Notes under the pieces: generated by a model
Told to the model about the DNA's origin: nothing
Databases searched by the model: none
What the model saw: the letters and a program-made list of their open reading frames with translations, nothing else
Shown: positions 7,975 to 16,674 of the stretch, piece after piece
Numbering within the stretch: position 1 is the first letter of the stretch
Layout: every line of letters starts with the position of its first letter
Assembly (NCBI RefSeq): GCF_022695515.1
Contig: NZ_JALDPT010000036.1
Coordinates: forward strand, 1 to 53,429
DNA: 53,429 nucleotides
Source: Phenylobacterium aquaticum
Lineage (GTDB): Bacteria > Pseudomonadota > Alphaproteobacteria > Caulobacterales > Caulobacteraceae
Reading direction: 5' to 3'
Position numbers and translations under genes: made by a program

Positions 7975-8616
7975 TCACCCCTGCCAGTCCGGCGTCCCCT
8001 CGGCGGCCTGCGCCCGCTTGGCCCCCTGGAAGCCCGGCCGCGCCTGCAGCCTGGCCCAATAGGCGGCGATCTGCGGGCTGAAGCGCTCGGACAGGCCGAG
8101 CGTCTCCGCCAGCAGCAAGGCGTAGCCGATCGAGATGTCGGCGCCCGTGAAACGCCCGGCGCAGTACCAGCCGCCGTCCGGGATGATCTCGTTCAGCACC
8201 TTCAGCCGTGAGACGAACCAGCGGCCATAGTCCTCGGCGACCTGGGGATTGCGCCGCTCTTTGGGCTCCAGCCGCGTGTAGCGGAGCACCAGGGTCTGGG
8301 GGAAGGTGAGCGTCGCCTCCCCGAAATGCAGGCCGTTCAGCCAGGCGCCATAGGCCGGATCGCCCGGCTCCACCGACAGGGCCGTCGGCCCGTTGCGGGT
8401 CGCCAGATATTGCACGATGGCGGCGGACTCGGTCATCCGGGTGGCGCCGTCGACCAGCAGCGGAATGGTGCCGAGCGGGTTCTCGGCCAGGTATTCCGGT
8501 TGCCGGACCCGGGGCGGGAACGGCAGCAGCTTGAGTTCATAGTCGAGGCCCAGCTCCTCCAGCGCCCAGAGGGCGCGGAAGGAGCGGGCGTCGGCGCAGT
8601 GGTACAGCGTCAGCAT
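7975..8616 (-). CDS. Glutathione S-transferase family protein
   Basis: 213 residues. Thioredoxin-fold domain: LTLYHCADARSFRALWALEELGL, then NPLGTIPLLVDG and MTESAAIVQYLA (the cis-Pro and Glu-Ser glutathione-binding motif). A helical C-terminal domain contains GWYCAGRFTGADISIGYALLLAE. It begins 2 bp after the enoyl-CoA hydratase stop and is the last gene of a three-gene operon with that hydratase and a second GST. It probably conjugates or isomerises a CoA- or carbonyl-derived intermediate, but its substrate is not deducible. Confidence 0.88.
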   Translation of the reverse strand: MLTLYHCADARSFRALWALEELGLDYELKLLPFPPRVRQPEYLAENPLGTIPLLVDGATRMTESAAIVQYLATRNGPTALSVEPGDPAYGAWLNGLHFGEATLTFPQTLVLRYTRLEPKERRNPQVAEDYGRWFVSRLKVLNEIIPDGGWYCAGRFTGADISIGYALLLAETLGLSERFSPQIAAYWARLQARPGFQGAKRAQAAEGTPDWQG

Positions 8617-8618
8617 GC

Positions 8619-9437
8619 TCAGTCGGCGTAGACGGCGGGACGCTTCTGCATATTGCTCATCACCGCCTCGACCTGGTTGGGCGACGAGATCAGGGCCGTC
8701 TGCTCGGCGCTCTCGGCCTCCAGCAGCTCGCGCTGGGTGGCGTGGGCCTGCAGGGCGAACAGCCGCTTGGCGGCGCGGATGGCGGTCGGGCTCTTGCCGG
8801 CGATCTCGTTCGCCAGGGCCAGCGCCTCCGTGCGGGGATCGGCGCTGGTGCGGGTGGCGATGCCGATGCGCGCGGCCTCCTCGCCGTCGAAGATGCGGCC
8901 CGTATAGGTCAGCTCGCGGGCGATATCGTCGCGCACCATGCCCTTCAGCAGCACCATGCCGGCCATGTCGGGCACCAGGCCCCACTTGATCTCCATGATC
9001 GCCAGCTTGGTGTCGGGGGCGACCAGGCGGATGTCCGGGGCGATGGCCAGCTGGAAGCCGCCACCGAAGGCCACGCCGTGGATCGCGCCGATCACCGGCA
9101 CCGGCTGCTCGCGCCACACCATGACCGCGTGCTGGGCGCGGTTGGAGCCGCCCTCGGTGCGGTTGGCGGTGACCAGGCTGCCGCCGGCCGAGCTTTCGCC
9201 GGCCTTGCGCTCGCCGGACGCCATCTTGCCGAAATTGCCCATGTCGAGCCCGGCGCAGAAGGCGCGGCCCTCGCCCGACAGCACGATGGCCCGCAGGCCC
9301 GCCTCGGTCTTCAGCCGCTCGCCGGTGTCGACCAGGGCCTGAAACATGGCGTCGTCCAGGGCGTTCATCTTGTCGACGCGGACCAGGCGGACGTCGGCGA
9401 CGCCGTTGGTGATGGTGACCTGAATGCGGTCGGTCAT
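8619..9437 (-). CDS. Enoyl-CoA hydratase/isomerase (crotonase) family protein
   Basis: 272 residues. Crotonase fold with oxyanion-hole segments GRAFCAGLDMGNFG (~60-75) and GVAFGGGFQLAIAPDIRL (~125-142), then EIKWGLVPDMAG in the catalytic region. Hydration, isomerisation or hydrolysis of an acyl-CoA is likely; the exact reaction is uncertain. The start follows an AGGAGA site 7 bases upstream. It sits between two GST-family genes in one operon, suggesting a small catabolic or detoxification unit. Confidence 0.87.
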   Translation of the reverse strand: MTDRIQVTITNGVADVRLVRVDKMNALDDAMFQALVDTGERLKTEAGLRAIVLSGEGRAFCAGLDMGNFGKMASGERKAGESSAGGSLVTANRTEGGSNRAQHAVMVWREQPVPVIGAIHGVAFGGGFQLAIAPDIRLVAPDTKLAIMEIKWGLVPDMAGMVLLKGMVRDDIARELTYTGRIFDGEEAARIGIATRTSADPRTEALALANEIAGKSPTAIRAAKRLFALQAHATQRELLEAESAEQTALISSPNQVEAVMSNMQKRPAVYAD

Positions 9438-9451
9438 GGGGAAGTCTCCTC

Positions 9452-10363
9452 TCAAATCTTGGCGCCGGGGATGGCGACGAAGCCCACCCGGGGGAAATGC
9501 AGATGCAGCCGGCCGAGGTCGGCGGTGTCGCGGGCGATGACCAGGCGCTGGGGGGTGGCGGCGACCACCGTCCCGGCGATCGGATCGCGGCCATAGTCGT
9601 CGGCCATGACCGTCACGGCCTGGCCGGGGGACAAGGGATCGGCGGCGTCGTGGGCCGGCGCGGGCCCGGGCTCGGCGGCCTTGGCGATCGCGAGCGCCGC
9701 GGCGCCGGTGATCTCGGTGCGATGGCCGTGCCCCAGGGCCGCCATGCGGCCCTTCCAGGCGGCGAGCCGGGTGAAGCCGGCGGTCAGCGCCGCCGCGGTG
9801 TCGGGCAGCGCGCCGCCCAGCCACCAGATGTTCATATAGGCCGCCACGTCGGCGAGGCCGGGCGCCTCGCCGCAGAGGAAGGGCGCGGCCGCCAGCCCCT
9901 CCTCGATCCAGCCCGCCTGGGCCCGCCACTGGACCCGCATGGGCCCCGCCGCCTGGGCCATGGCCGCCACGTCGAAGGGCCGGCCCGACAGCTTCTCACG
10001 GTCCTCGATGAAGGCCTTGGGCGTCAGGTGGCCCAGTTCGCCGAACACCACCGGCACGGTGGCGCCGAAGAACACGCGGTCGGCCCAGATGTTCACCCCC
10101 CAGTCGGCGCCGGGAGTGGGCCGCGCGGACGGAGCGCGGGCCTCGATCTCGGCCAGGATCACCTGGCTGTCGCAATAGATGTCGGCGCCGATCTGCATCA
10201 CCGGCGCCTTGCGGTAGCCGCCGGTCAGGGGGACCAGGTCCGGCTTGGGCATCATGTTGGGGGTGAGCACCGAGGACCAGGCGAGGCCCTTGAGCCCCAG
10301 CATGACCCGCACCTTCTCCGAGAAGGGCGAGGTGTCGTAGTGGTGCAGGATGATCTCGGCCAT
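9452..10363 (-). CDS. Glutathione S-transferase-like protein with C-terminal beta domain
   Basis: 303 residues. Residues 1-~225 are a GST: ILHHYDTSPFSEKVRVMLGLKG, then APVMQIGADIYCDSQVILAEI and FLCGEAPGLADVAAYMNIWW. After a Pro/Ala linker (~230-245) the last ~60 residues (GQAVTVMADDYGRDPIAG, TPQRLVIARDT, HLHFPRVGFVAI) look like a small beta-barrel not normally present in GSTs. It is first in the operon with enoyl-CoA hydratase and a second GST. Function unknown beyond family. Confidence 0.82.
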   Translation of the reverse strand: MAEIILHHYDTSPFSEKVRVMLGLKGLAWSSVLTPNMMPKPDLVPLTGGYRKAPVMQIGADIYCDSQVILAEIEARAPSARPTPGADWGVNIWADRVFFGATVPVVFGELGHLTPKAFIEDREKLSGRPFDVAAMAQAAGPMRVQWRAQAGWIEEGLAAAPFLCGEAPGLADVAAYMNIWWLGGALPDTAAALTAGFTRLAAWKGRMAALGHGHRTEITGAAALAIAKAAEPGPAPAHDAADPLSPGQAVTVMADDYGRDPIAGTVVAATPQRLVIARDTADLGRLHLHFPRVGFVAIPGAKI

Positions 10364-10409
10364 GGCGTCCCCCAGGGGGCCGATCTCTCCCGGACCGGCC
10401 TTGAACTCC

Positions 10410-10446
10410 TAGGCTGTCACGGATTTCGGCCCGAGCCTACCGTGAC
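10410..10446. terminator. Hairpin downstream of the MFS transporter gene
   Basis: Nested inverted repeats TAGGC/GCCTA (10410-10414, 10435-10439) and GTCACGG/CCGTGAC (10416-10422, 10440-10446) lie just past the transporter stop. The two pairs overlap, so only one can form at a time. No T-run follows; possibly a terminator or RNA-end structure. Confidence 0.3.
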
Positions 10447-10452
10447 CCCGCG

Positions 10453-11898
10453 TCAGGCCTGGCCAGGTTTTGCGTCGTCGATGATGGCGGTCACCGGCGC
10501 GCCGCCCAGGCTGTCGATGATCGGCGCCTCCTCGTAGCCCGCGGCCGGCAGGTCGTCGCGGCGCTCCAGCTCGCGGCGGATCTCGTCATGGCGATTGGCG
10601 TCCAGCCGCCAGCCCATCACACAGACCCCGCCCAGCATGACGAAGAAGATGGGGCCGAGAATATAGGCCAGCTCCAGGGCGTGGATGGCCTGGGGCGTGT
10701 TCTTGAAGCCTTCCTTGGCCACATAGCCCAGCTTGCCGAGCAGCGGGAAGGTCAGGCCGATGGAGAAGGCCGAGGCGATCTTGGCGGCCAGGGTGTTGAG
10801 CGCATAGATCAGGCTCAACCGCTCCTTGCCCTGTTCCAGCCGCACCTCGTCGCCGACATCGGCCAGCATGGCGCGGATCATCAGGTCGAAGCCGGCCGCC
10901 ATGAAGCCGCACCAGAACATCACCGGCAGGGCCAGGACCACATTGCCCTTGGGCACGACCATGACCAGGCACAGGCCGATGGAATAGGCCGTGGTGGTGA
11001 CCATCAGGGTGCGGTGCTTGCCGAGCTTCTGGGCCAGGCGGGCGGTGAGCGGCGCGCCGGCCACCCCGGCGATCACGTAGAGCAGCAAGAGACCCGAGGC
11101 GACGCCGGGGCTGTAGCCGCGGGAGTCGGTGAAGAAGAAGACGTAGAGCGCGCTCATCCAGCCCGGGCCGAGGGTCAGGGACATCTGGGCCAGGAACAGG
11201 CGCAGCAGGTCCGGCTTGACCAGCAGGGAGAGGTAGTCGCGGAAGCGGAACTGCTCGGACCCGTGGTCGCGGGTGATGGTCTCCGGCGTGCGCAGGCAGC
11301 AGATCGCCACGGTGATCGGGGTCAGCCAGAAGATGAACCAGCCCATGTCCCGCACCGACTGGGCGCCGGTGCGGCCGTAGTGGCCGGCCAGGATCGGGAA
11401 CAGCAGGACGATCACCGCCCCGGTGACGCCCAGCATGGCGACCACCCCGAACACCCGGCTGCGCTCGTGGTACTGGGTCGAGAGCGTCGCGCCCCAGGCC
11501 GAGTGGCCCAGCGCCAGGATCGAATTGGCCAGGTAATAGATCAGCAGCCAGCCGATCAGATAGAGCTCGGAGACCCCGGCCGGCGCCTCGAACAGAGCCC
11601 AGACCGACAGCATCATCACCGGAATGCCGAGGGCGAGCCACGGCCGGTAGCGGCCGAAGGGCGTGCGGGTGCGGTCCATGACCACGCCGAGCACCGGGTC
11701 GACCCCGATGTCCAGCAGGCGCACGATCGCCCAGGCGGCGCCGACCGCGCCGAGGCTGACGCCCAGGTGGCTGGCGAAATAGGGGGGCAGATAGACGGCC
11801 ACCGCGACGGCGAGGGCGCCCAACGGCAGGTTGGCGACGGAGAAGCCCAGAATGGTCGAGAAGGACAGGCGTCCTCCCGCCGGCGCAACGCTATTCAA
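10453..11898 (-). CDS. MFS transporter, glycoside-pentoside-hexuronide:cation symporter type
   Basis: 481 residues with about 12 membrane segments. The N-terminal loop RLLDIGVDPVLGVVMDRTRTPFGRYRPW is the hallmark of the GPH/MelB group, where the aspartates bind the coupling cation. A second-half loop motif (DVGDEVRLEQGKERLSLIY) also fits. It is predicted to take up a sugar or related solute with Na+ or H+. No sugar-degrading gene is adjacent; the nearest neighbours are the GST/hydratase operon and tesB, so the substrate is open. The soluble tail (~440-481) is acidic. Confidence 0.87.
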   Translation of the reverse strand: MNSVAPAGGRLSFSTILGFSVANLPLGALAVAVAVYLPPYFASHLGVSLGAVGAAWAIVRLLDIGVDPVLGVVMDRTRTPFGRYRPWLALGIPVMMLSVWALFEAPAGVSELYLIGWLLIYYLANSILALGHSAWGATLSTQYHERSRVFGVVAMLGVTGAVIVLLFPILAGHYGRTGAQSVRDMGWFIFWLTPITVAICCLRTPETITRDHGSEQFRFRDYLSLLVKPDLLRLFLAQMSLTLGPGWMSALYVFFFTDSRGYSPGVASGLLLLYVIAGVAGAPLTARLAQKLGKHRTLMVTTTAYSIGLCLVMVVPKGNVVLALPVMFWCGFMAAGFDLMIRAMLADVGDEVRLEQGKERLSLIYALNTLAAKIASAFSIGLTFPLLGKLGYVAKEGFKNTPQAIHALELAYILGPIFFVMLGGVCVMGWRLDANRHDEIRRELERRDDLPAAGYEEAPIIDSLGGAPVTAIIDDAKPGQA

Positions 11899-12002
11899 TC
11901 CGACCGCTCCCTCGGGCGCTTGATGACGCCACGTTCACTTATCTGCGGTCACTTGAAAGGCTCGGGGCCGCAAGGGCAAGTGAAGAACACGCCATCTTCA
12001 CC

Positions 12003-12836
12003 TTAGCGATAGCGGATCAGGGCCTCCTGGGCCGCCGAGGCCACCAGCACGCCCTCCCGGTTGAAGATCGATCCACGGTTGAAGCCCCGTCCGCCCGAGC
12101 CCGAGGGGCTGTCCTGCACATAGAGATGCCACTGGCTGAAATCGGTCGGCTTATGGAACCACAGCGCGTGATCGAGACTGGCGACCTGCAGCCGCCCGTC
12201 GCTCCACAGGACCGCATGGGGCCGGAGCGACACGTCCAGCAGGGTCATGTCCGTGCCATAGGCCAGAGCGCACTGATGGGTCGGCACATCGTCGCCGAGC
12301 GGCGCGCGGGCGCGAAACCAGCACATGTCTTGCGGCGGCAGGGTGGTGGCCACCCCGTGCGGCTGCGGATCGCAGGGCTTCAGCTCCACCGGCCAGATCT
12401 TGCGGCTGGCGGGATCGAGGCCGGCCTGGGCGCGCAGCTCCTCCTCGTTGAGCAGGTCCTCGGGCGGCGGCGCGGCGGGCATGTCGATCTGGTGCTCGAA
12501 CCCCTCCTCAGGGGTCTGGAACGAGGCGGCCAGGTTGAAGATCTGCTTGCCGTGCTGGATGGCCACCACCCGGCGGACCGCAAAGGATCCGCCGTCGCGC
12601 ACCCGCTCGACCTGCAACAGGATCGGCACCTTGGGGTCGCCGGGCCGGATGAAATAGGAATGCAGCGAGTGGCAGTGACGCCCCTCGATGGTGCGATAGG
12701 CCGCCGCCAGGGCCTGGGCCACGACCTGGCCGCCATAGATCCGGCCGCGGTCGGGGTCGGGGGTATGGCCCCGGTACATGTCGAGCTCGAGCTGTTCGAG
12801 GTTCAGGATGGTCAGCAGTTCGTTGGGCTGATCCAT
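12003..12836 (-). CDS. tesB: Acyl-CoA thioesterase II
   Basis: 277 residues, double hot-dog fold. It hydrolyses medium/long-chain acyl-CoA to free acid and CoA. N-terminal hot-dog: RIYGGQVVAQALAAAYRTI and SLHSYFIRPGD. C-terminal hot-dog: LAYGTDMTLLD, holding the family aspartate, then DHALWFHKPTDFSQWHLY. Length is close to E. coli TesB (286). It starts 2 bp after the rfbC stop on the same strand, so the two are co-transcribed, although the functions look unrelated. Confidence 0.94.
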   Translation of the reverse strand: MDQPNELLTILNLEQLELDMYRGHTPDPDRGRIYGGQVVAQALAAAYRTIEGRHCHSLHSYFIRPGDPKVPILLQVERVRDGGSFAVRRVVAIQHGKQIFNLAASFQTPEEGFEHQIDMPAAPPPEDLLNEEELRAQAGLDPASRKIWPVELKPCDPQPHGVATTLPPQDMCWFRARAPLGDDVPTHQCALAYGTDMTLLDVSLRPHAVLWSDGRLQVASLDHALWFHKPTDFSQWHLYVQDSPSGSGGRGFNRGSIFNREGVLVASAAQEALIRYR

Positions 12837-12838
12837 GA

Positions 12839-13396
12839 TCAGAAGCTCGCCTGCGGCATGTCGCGAAGCCGCGGCAACAGCTTGTCCTTGTCCGAGGTGA
12901 TCGCCTGGGCCGGATCGATCCCCCAGTCGATGGCGAGGTCCGGATCGTTCCAGATCACCCCGCCCTCGGTCTGGGGCGCGTAGTCGCCGTCGACCTTATA
13001 GGCCAGCATGCAGTCGTCGGTCAGGGTGCTGTAGCCATGGGCGAAGCCGCGCGGCACCAGCAATTGTTCGCCACCCTCGGCGGTCAGCCGGGCGCCGACC
13101 CATTGGCCGAAGGTCGCCGAGCCGGGGCGAACGTCGACGGCGACGTCATAGATGGCGCCGCTCAGCACCCGCACCAGCTTGGCCTGGGGGTGGGGCGACT
13201 GCTGGAAGTGCAGGCCGCGGACCGTGCCGGCGCGGGCGTTAAAGGCCTGGTTGTCCTGCACGAAGTCATGGTCTAGCCCGGCGCCCTGAAAGGCGCGGCG
13301 GCTCCAGGTTTCGGTGAACCAGCCCCGCGCATCGCCATGGCGCTTGGGCGTGATAAGCAGGACTTCCGGAAGGGCGAGCGGCGTGATGGTCGTCAT
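12839..13396 (-). CDS. rfbC: dTDP-4-dehydrorhamnose 3,5-epimerase
   Basis: 185 residues. It epimerises dTDP-4-keto-6-deoxyglucose at C3 and C5 in dTDP-L-rhamnose synthesis. RmlC signatures: RHGDARGWFTETW, QDNQAFNARAGTVRGLHFQ with catalytic-base H63, and LAYKVDGDYAPQTEGGV with the tyrosine region. rfbA, B and D are not in the window. A glycosyltransferase gene diverges only 30 bp away, which fits a polysaccharide role. Its own ribosome-binding site is poor. Confidence 0.93.
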   Translation of the reverse strand: MTTITPLALPEVLLITPKRHGDARGWFTETWSRRAFQGAGLDHDFVQDNQAFNARAGTVRGLHFQQSPHPQAKLVRVLSGAIYDVAVDVRPGSATFGQWVGARLTAEGGEQLLVPRGFAHGYSTLTDDCMLAYKVDGDYAPQTEGGVIWNDPDLAIDWGIDPAQAITSDKDKLLPRLRDMPQASF

Positions 13397-13426
13397 GGTC
13401 TACCGATATCGAGGAACCGCCACCGC

Positions 13427-14466
13427 ATGACCCAGGCCAACGGGGAAGACAAGACCGAAGCGCCGCTTGTCACCGTGGTCATCGTCGCCTACCGCAGCGG
13501 CCCGACCCTGGCGGCCTGCGTCGAACGCCTGGCGGCCCAGACCTTCCGCGACTTCGAGCTGGTGCTGGTGGACAACGCCTCGCCCGACCGCGAGGCCCAG
13601 GCTGTGGCCGCCGCCCACCCCTTCGCCCGCCTGGTCGAGAACGCCGACAATCTGGGATTCGCCGCGGCCATGAACCAGGGCGCCCAGGCCGCCCGCGGCC
13701 GCTGGCTGGCCCTCCTGAACCCCGACGCCTTTCCCGAGCCCGATTGGCTGGAGGCACTGCTGGCCGCGGCCGACCGCCACCCCCAGGTCCGCTCCTTCAC
13801 CGCCCGCCAGCTGATGGACCACGATCCGGCGATCCTCGACGGCCTGGGCGACGTGATGAGCGGCCCCTGCATCCCCTATCGCGGCGGATATATGCGTCCC
13901 GACCCCGGCGACACGCCGGAGGGCTATGTCTTTTCCCCCTGCGGCGCGGCCATGCTGATCGACCGGGCCCTGTTCCTGGAGCTCGGCGGGTTCGACGAGA
14001 CCTTCTTCTGCTATTGCGAGGACGTCGACCTGGGCTACCGCCTGCAGCTGGCCGGGGAGCCGACCGTGGTGGCGCCCAAGGCGGTGATCCGGCATGTGGG
14101 CTCGGCCTCGTCGGGCGGCCCGAAGTCGGAGTTCGCCGTCTTCCACGGGACCCGCAACCGCTTCTGGGTGCTGGTCAAGGACACCCCCTGGGCCCTGCTG
14201 CCCATCGTCCTGCCCCTGCACATCCTGGCGGTGCTGGTGATCTCGACCGGGTCGAGGGCCGCAAGCAGGTCCCGGTGGTGCTGAAAGCCTATCGCGCGGC
14301 GTTCAAGGACATCGGCCTGGCCCTGGCCGGCCGCCGCAAGGCCCAGGGCATGCGCCGCGTCTCGGCCTGGCGGATCGCCCGGGCCATGACCTGGAACGTC
14401 CAGGACCTGCGCGGGCGGCGTCCCGTCATTCGCCCGATCGCGCCCAGTCGACCAGTCGCGCCATAA
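13427..14466 (+). pseudogene. GT2 family glycosyltransferase, frame broken by one missing base
   Basis: GT-A fold: TVVIVAYRSGPTLAACVERL, VLVDNASPD, NADNLGFAAAMNQGAQAARG, LLNPDAFPEPDW (DxD-like NPD) and GGFDETFFCYCEDVDLGYRLQ (acceptor/catalytic ED). This is the rhamnosyltransferase-like WbbL group. A C-terminal hydrophobic helix reaches ILAVLVI. Then one C appears lost near 14241 (CCTCGACC read as CTCGACC); restoring it continues as LDRVEGRKQVPVVLKAY and gives 346 residues. The restored tail would overlap argE by 41 bp on the other strand. It sits beside rfbC, so it may transfer rhamnose (inference). Probably an assembly error. Confidence 0.75.
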
Positions 14467-15604
14467 AGGCCGCCCCGCGCTCCATCTGAGAGATCTCGAC
14501 GAACTCGTCCGGCTGGTGCGCCTGGTCGATGGAGCCGGGCCCGCAGATCACGGTGGAAAATCCGGCCCCCTGGAACTGGCCCGCCTCGGCGGCGAAGGCC
14601 ACCACGCGGGCCGGGCCGTTGTCGCCGGCGAGACGCCGGGCGAAGGCCTCGGCGACCCCGCCCTCTTCCGGGTTCAGCGGCGGGGTGTTGGAACGCCGCT
14701 CGATCACCACGCCGGTCTCGGCGAACCGGGCCTTCAGGGCCGCGTCCAGCTCGGCGGCCTTGGCGTAGAAGCCCGCCAGGATCTGGTCGGGGTCCTGGCC
14801 GCCCTGGCAGCGCAGGTCGAAGAGGAACGAACATTCCCGCGCCAGGATGTTGCCGGCGGTGCCCCCGTTCACCACCCCGATGGTCAGGGTCGCGTGCTTG
14901 GGCGTGAAGGGCGAGGCGGGGTCGGCCTCCCGCTCCAGGGTCTCGGCGAGATCGGAGAGATAGGCCATCAGCTTGACCGCGGCCATGACCGCCGACGCGC
15001 CCAGCTGGGTCTGGCTGGAATGGGCCTCGTGGCCGGTGACGGTGACCTTGAAGGTCGAGATGCCCTTGTGGCCCCGCACCGCCTCCATATTGGTCGGCTC
15101 GCCCACCACGACCAGGGCCGGGCGCGGCAGTTCGGTGGCGATGACCTGGATCATGTCGGGCGCGCCCAGGCAGCCGATCTCCTCGTCATAGGAGAGCGCC
15201 AGATGGACCGGCTTCTTGGGGTCCGCGGCGGCCAGATCCGGCACGGCGGCCAGCGCCAGCGCCAGGAATCCCTTCATGTCGCAGGTTCCGCGCCCATAGA
15301 GCCGGCCGTCGCGGGCGGTGACGGTGAAGGGGTCGGAACTCCACGCCTGACCGTCGACCGGCACCACGTCGGTGTGGCCGGACAGGACCACCCCGCCCTC
15401 GATGAGCGGGCCGACCGTGGCGATGAGATTGGTCTTGGTCCCGTCGGCGTTGGGCACGCGGCGATGGGCGACGCCATGGTGGTCGAGATAGGCCTCCACC
15501 CATTGGATCAGGGCCAGGTTGGACAGCCGCGAGGTGGTGTCGAACCCCACCAGGGTCTGCAGGAGGTCGAGGGCGCGAGGCGCCAGCGTCTGGGCGAGGG
15601 ACAT
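14426..15604 (-). CDS. argE: Acetylornithine deacetylase
   Basis: 392 residues, M20 zinc peptidase family. It removes acetate from N-acetylornithine in arginine synthesis. Metal ligands and catalytic residues: SGHTDVVPVD (His and the following Asp), GTCDMKG (bridging Asp), SYDEEIGCLG (Glu-Glu pair) and GEPTNM. The lid/dimerisation domain contains GHEAHSSQTQLGASAV. The C-terminal His lies in IDQAHQPDEFV. The start at 15604 fits the family N-terminus better than a longer frame. It is divergent from purU. Succinyl-diaminopimelate desuccinylase is an alternative, but the motifs favour ArgE. Confidence 0.9.
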   Translation of the reverse strand: MSLAQTLAPRALDLLQTLVGFDTTSRLSNLALIQWVEAYLDHHGVAHRRVPNADGTKTNLIATVGPLIEGGVVLSGHTDVVPVDGQAWSSDPFTVTARDGRLYGRGTCDMKGFLALALAAVPDLAAADPKKPVHLALSYDEEIGCLGAPDMIQVIATELPRPALVVVGEPTNMEAVRGHKGISTFKVTVTGHEAHSSQTQLGASAVMAAVKLMAYLSDLAETLEREADPASPFTPKHATLTIGVVNGGTAGNILARECSFLFDLRCQGGQDPDQILAGFYAKAAELDAALKARFAETGVVIERRSNTPPLNPEEGGVAEAFARRLAGDNGPARVVAFAAEAGQFQGAGFSTVICGPGSIDQAHQPDEFVEISQMERGAAFMARLVDWARSGE

Positions 15605-15747
15605 GGCCGCCACCCTAGCCCCGCGGCCTAGCCCCGGCAAAGGCGTCCGCGCCGGCCGGCCGACGCCTCGCCGATCGGTGGTCGTTTTAAGGGCGGATGG
15701 GCGAAAAGGTTTGACGGCCGCGCCGTTCTTGGGCCTAGGGCCCAGAC

Positions 15748-16596
15748 ATGATCCTGACCCTCTCCTGCCCCGACCAGCCCGGAATCGTCGCCCGCGTCTC
15801 GACCTTCCTGTTCGAGCGCGGCTGCAACATCCTGGACGCCCAGCAGTTCGACGACCAGGAGACCGGCGTCTTCTTCATGCGGGTCGTCTTCGACCTGAAG
15901 GGCGACGGCGGCGACCTGGAGACCCTGCGCGCCGAGTTCGCGCCCATGGCCCAGGGCTTCTCCATGCGCTGGTCGATCCGCGACCCGAAGATCAAGCGCA
16001 AGGTGATGATCCTGGCCTCGCAGCAGGATCACTGCCTGGCCGACCTGCTCTATCGCTGGCGGCGCGGCGAGCTGCCCATGGAGTTGTCGGCGGTGGTCTC
16101 CAACCACGCCCGCGACACCTATGCCCACCTCGACCTGGCCGACGTGCCGTTCCATCACCTGCCGGTGACCCGCGCCACCAAGCTGGAGCAGGAGGCGGCG
16201 ATCTGGAAGCTGATCCAGGACACCGGCACGGATCTGGTGGTGCTCGCCCGCTATATGCAGGTGCTGTCCGACGGCCTGGCGGCCAAGCTCGAGGAGCGGT
16301 GCATCAATATCCACCACTCGTTCCTGCCGGGCTTCAAGGGCGCCAAGCCCTATCACCAGGCCCACGTACGGGGCGTGAAGGTGATCGGGGCCACGGCCCA
16401 CTACGTCACCGCCGACCTCGACGAGGGTCCGATCATCGAGCAGGACGTGGAGCGCATCAGCCACCGCGACACCCCGCGCGACCTGATCCGCAAGGGTCGC
16501 GACATCGAACGCCGGGTCCTGGCCCGCGCCGTCCGCTGGCGTCTGGAGGACCGCGTGCTGCTGAACGGATCCAAGACGATCGTCTTCACCGATTGA
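15748..16596 (+). CDS. purU: Formyltetrahydrofolate deformylase
   Basis: 282 residues. It hydrolyses 10-formyl-THF to formate and THF, balancing one-carbon pools and feeding PurT. An N-terminal ACT domain (~1-80: ILTLSCPDQPGIVARVSTFL) is followed by a formyltransferase fold with NIHHSFLPGFKGAKPY (catalytic Asn/His) and HYVTADLDEGPIIEQD (catalytic Asp). Length matches E. coli PurU (280). TTGACG at 15712 could be a -35 element, placing transcription start very near the ATG. The 143 bp divergent spacer with argE holds no other feature. Confidence 0.95.
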   Translation: MILTLSCPDQPGIVARVSTFLFERGCNILDAQQFDDQETGVFFMRVVFDLKGDGGDLETLRAEFAPMAQGFSMRWSIRDPKIKRKVMILASQQDHCLADLLYRWRRGELPMELSAVVSNHARDTYAHLDLADVPFHHLPVTRATKLEQEAAIWKLIQDTGTDLVVLARYMQVLSDGLAAKLEERCINIHHSFLPGFKGAKPYHQAHVRGVKVIGATAHYVTADLDEGPIIEQDVERISHRDTPRDLIRKGRDIERRVLARAVRWRLEDRVLLNGSKTIVFTD

Positions 16597-16648
16597 CGCG
16601 GCGTCCACGGGAACCCAGGTTCAATCCAGGTTTTTAATCGCGACGGGG

Positions 16649-16674
16649 TGATCCCGCTAAGGAGCGCGGGATCA
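16649..16674 (+). promoter_or_regulatory. Hairpin presenting the ribosome-binding site in its loop
   Basis: TGATCCCGC (16649-16657) pairs perfectly with GCGGGATCA (16666-16674). The 8-base loop holds the AAGGAG ribosome-binding site, and the last paired base is the A of the start codon of the HWE kinase gene. A 9 bp GC-rich stem in this position should affect translation initiation, or alternatively be a protein-binding palindrome. Confidence 0.55.
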
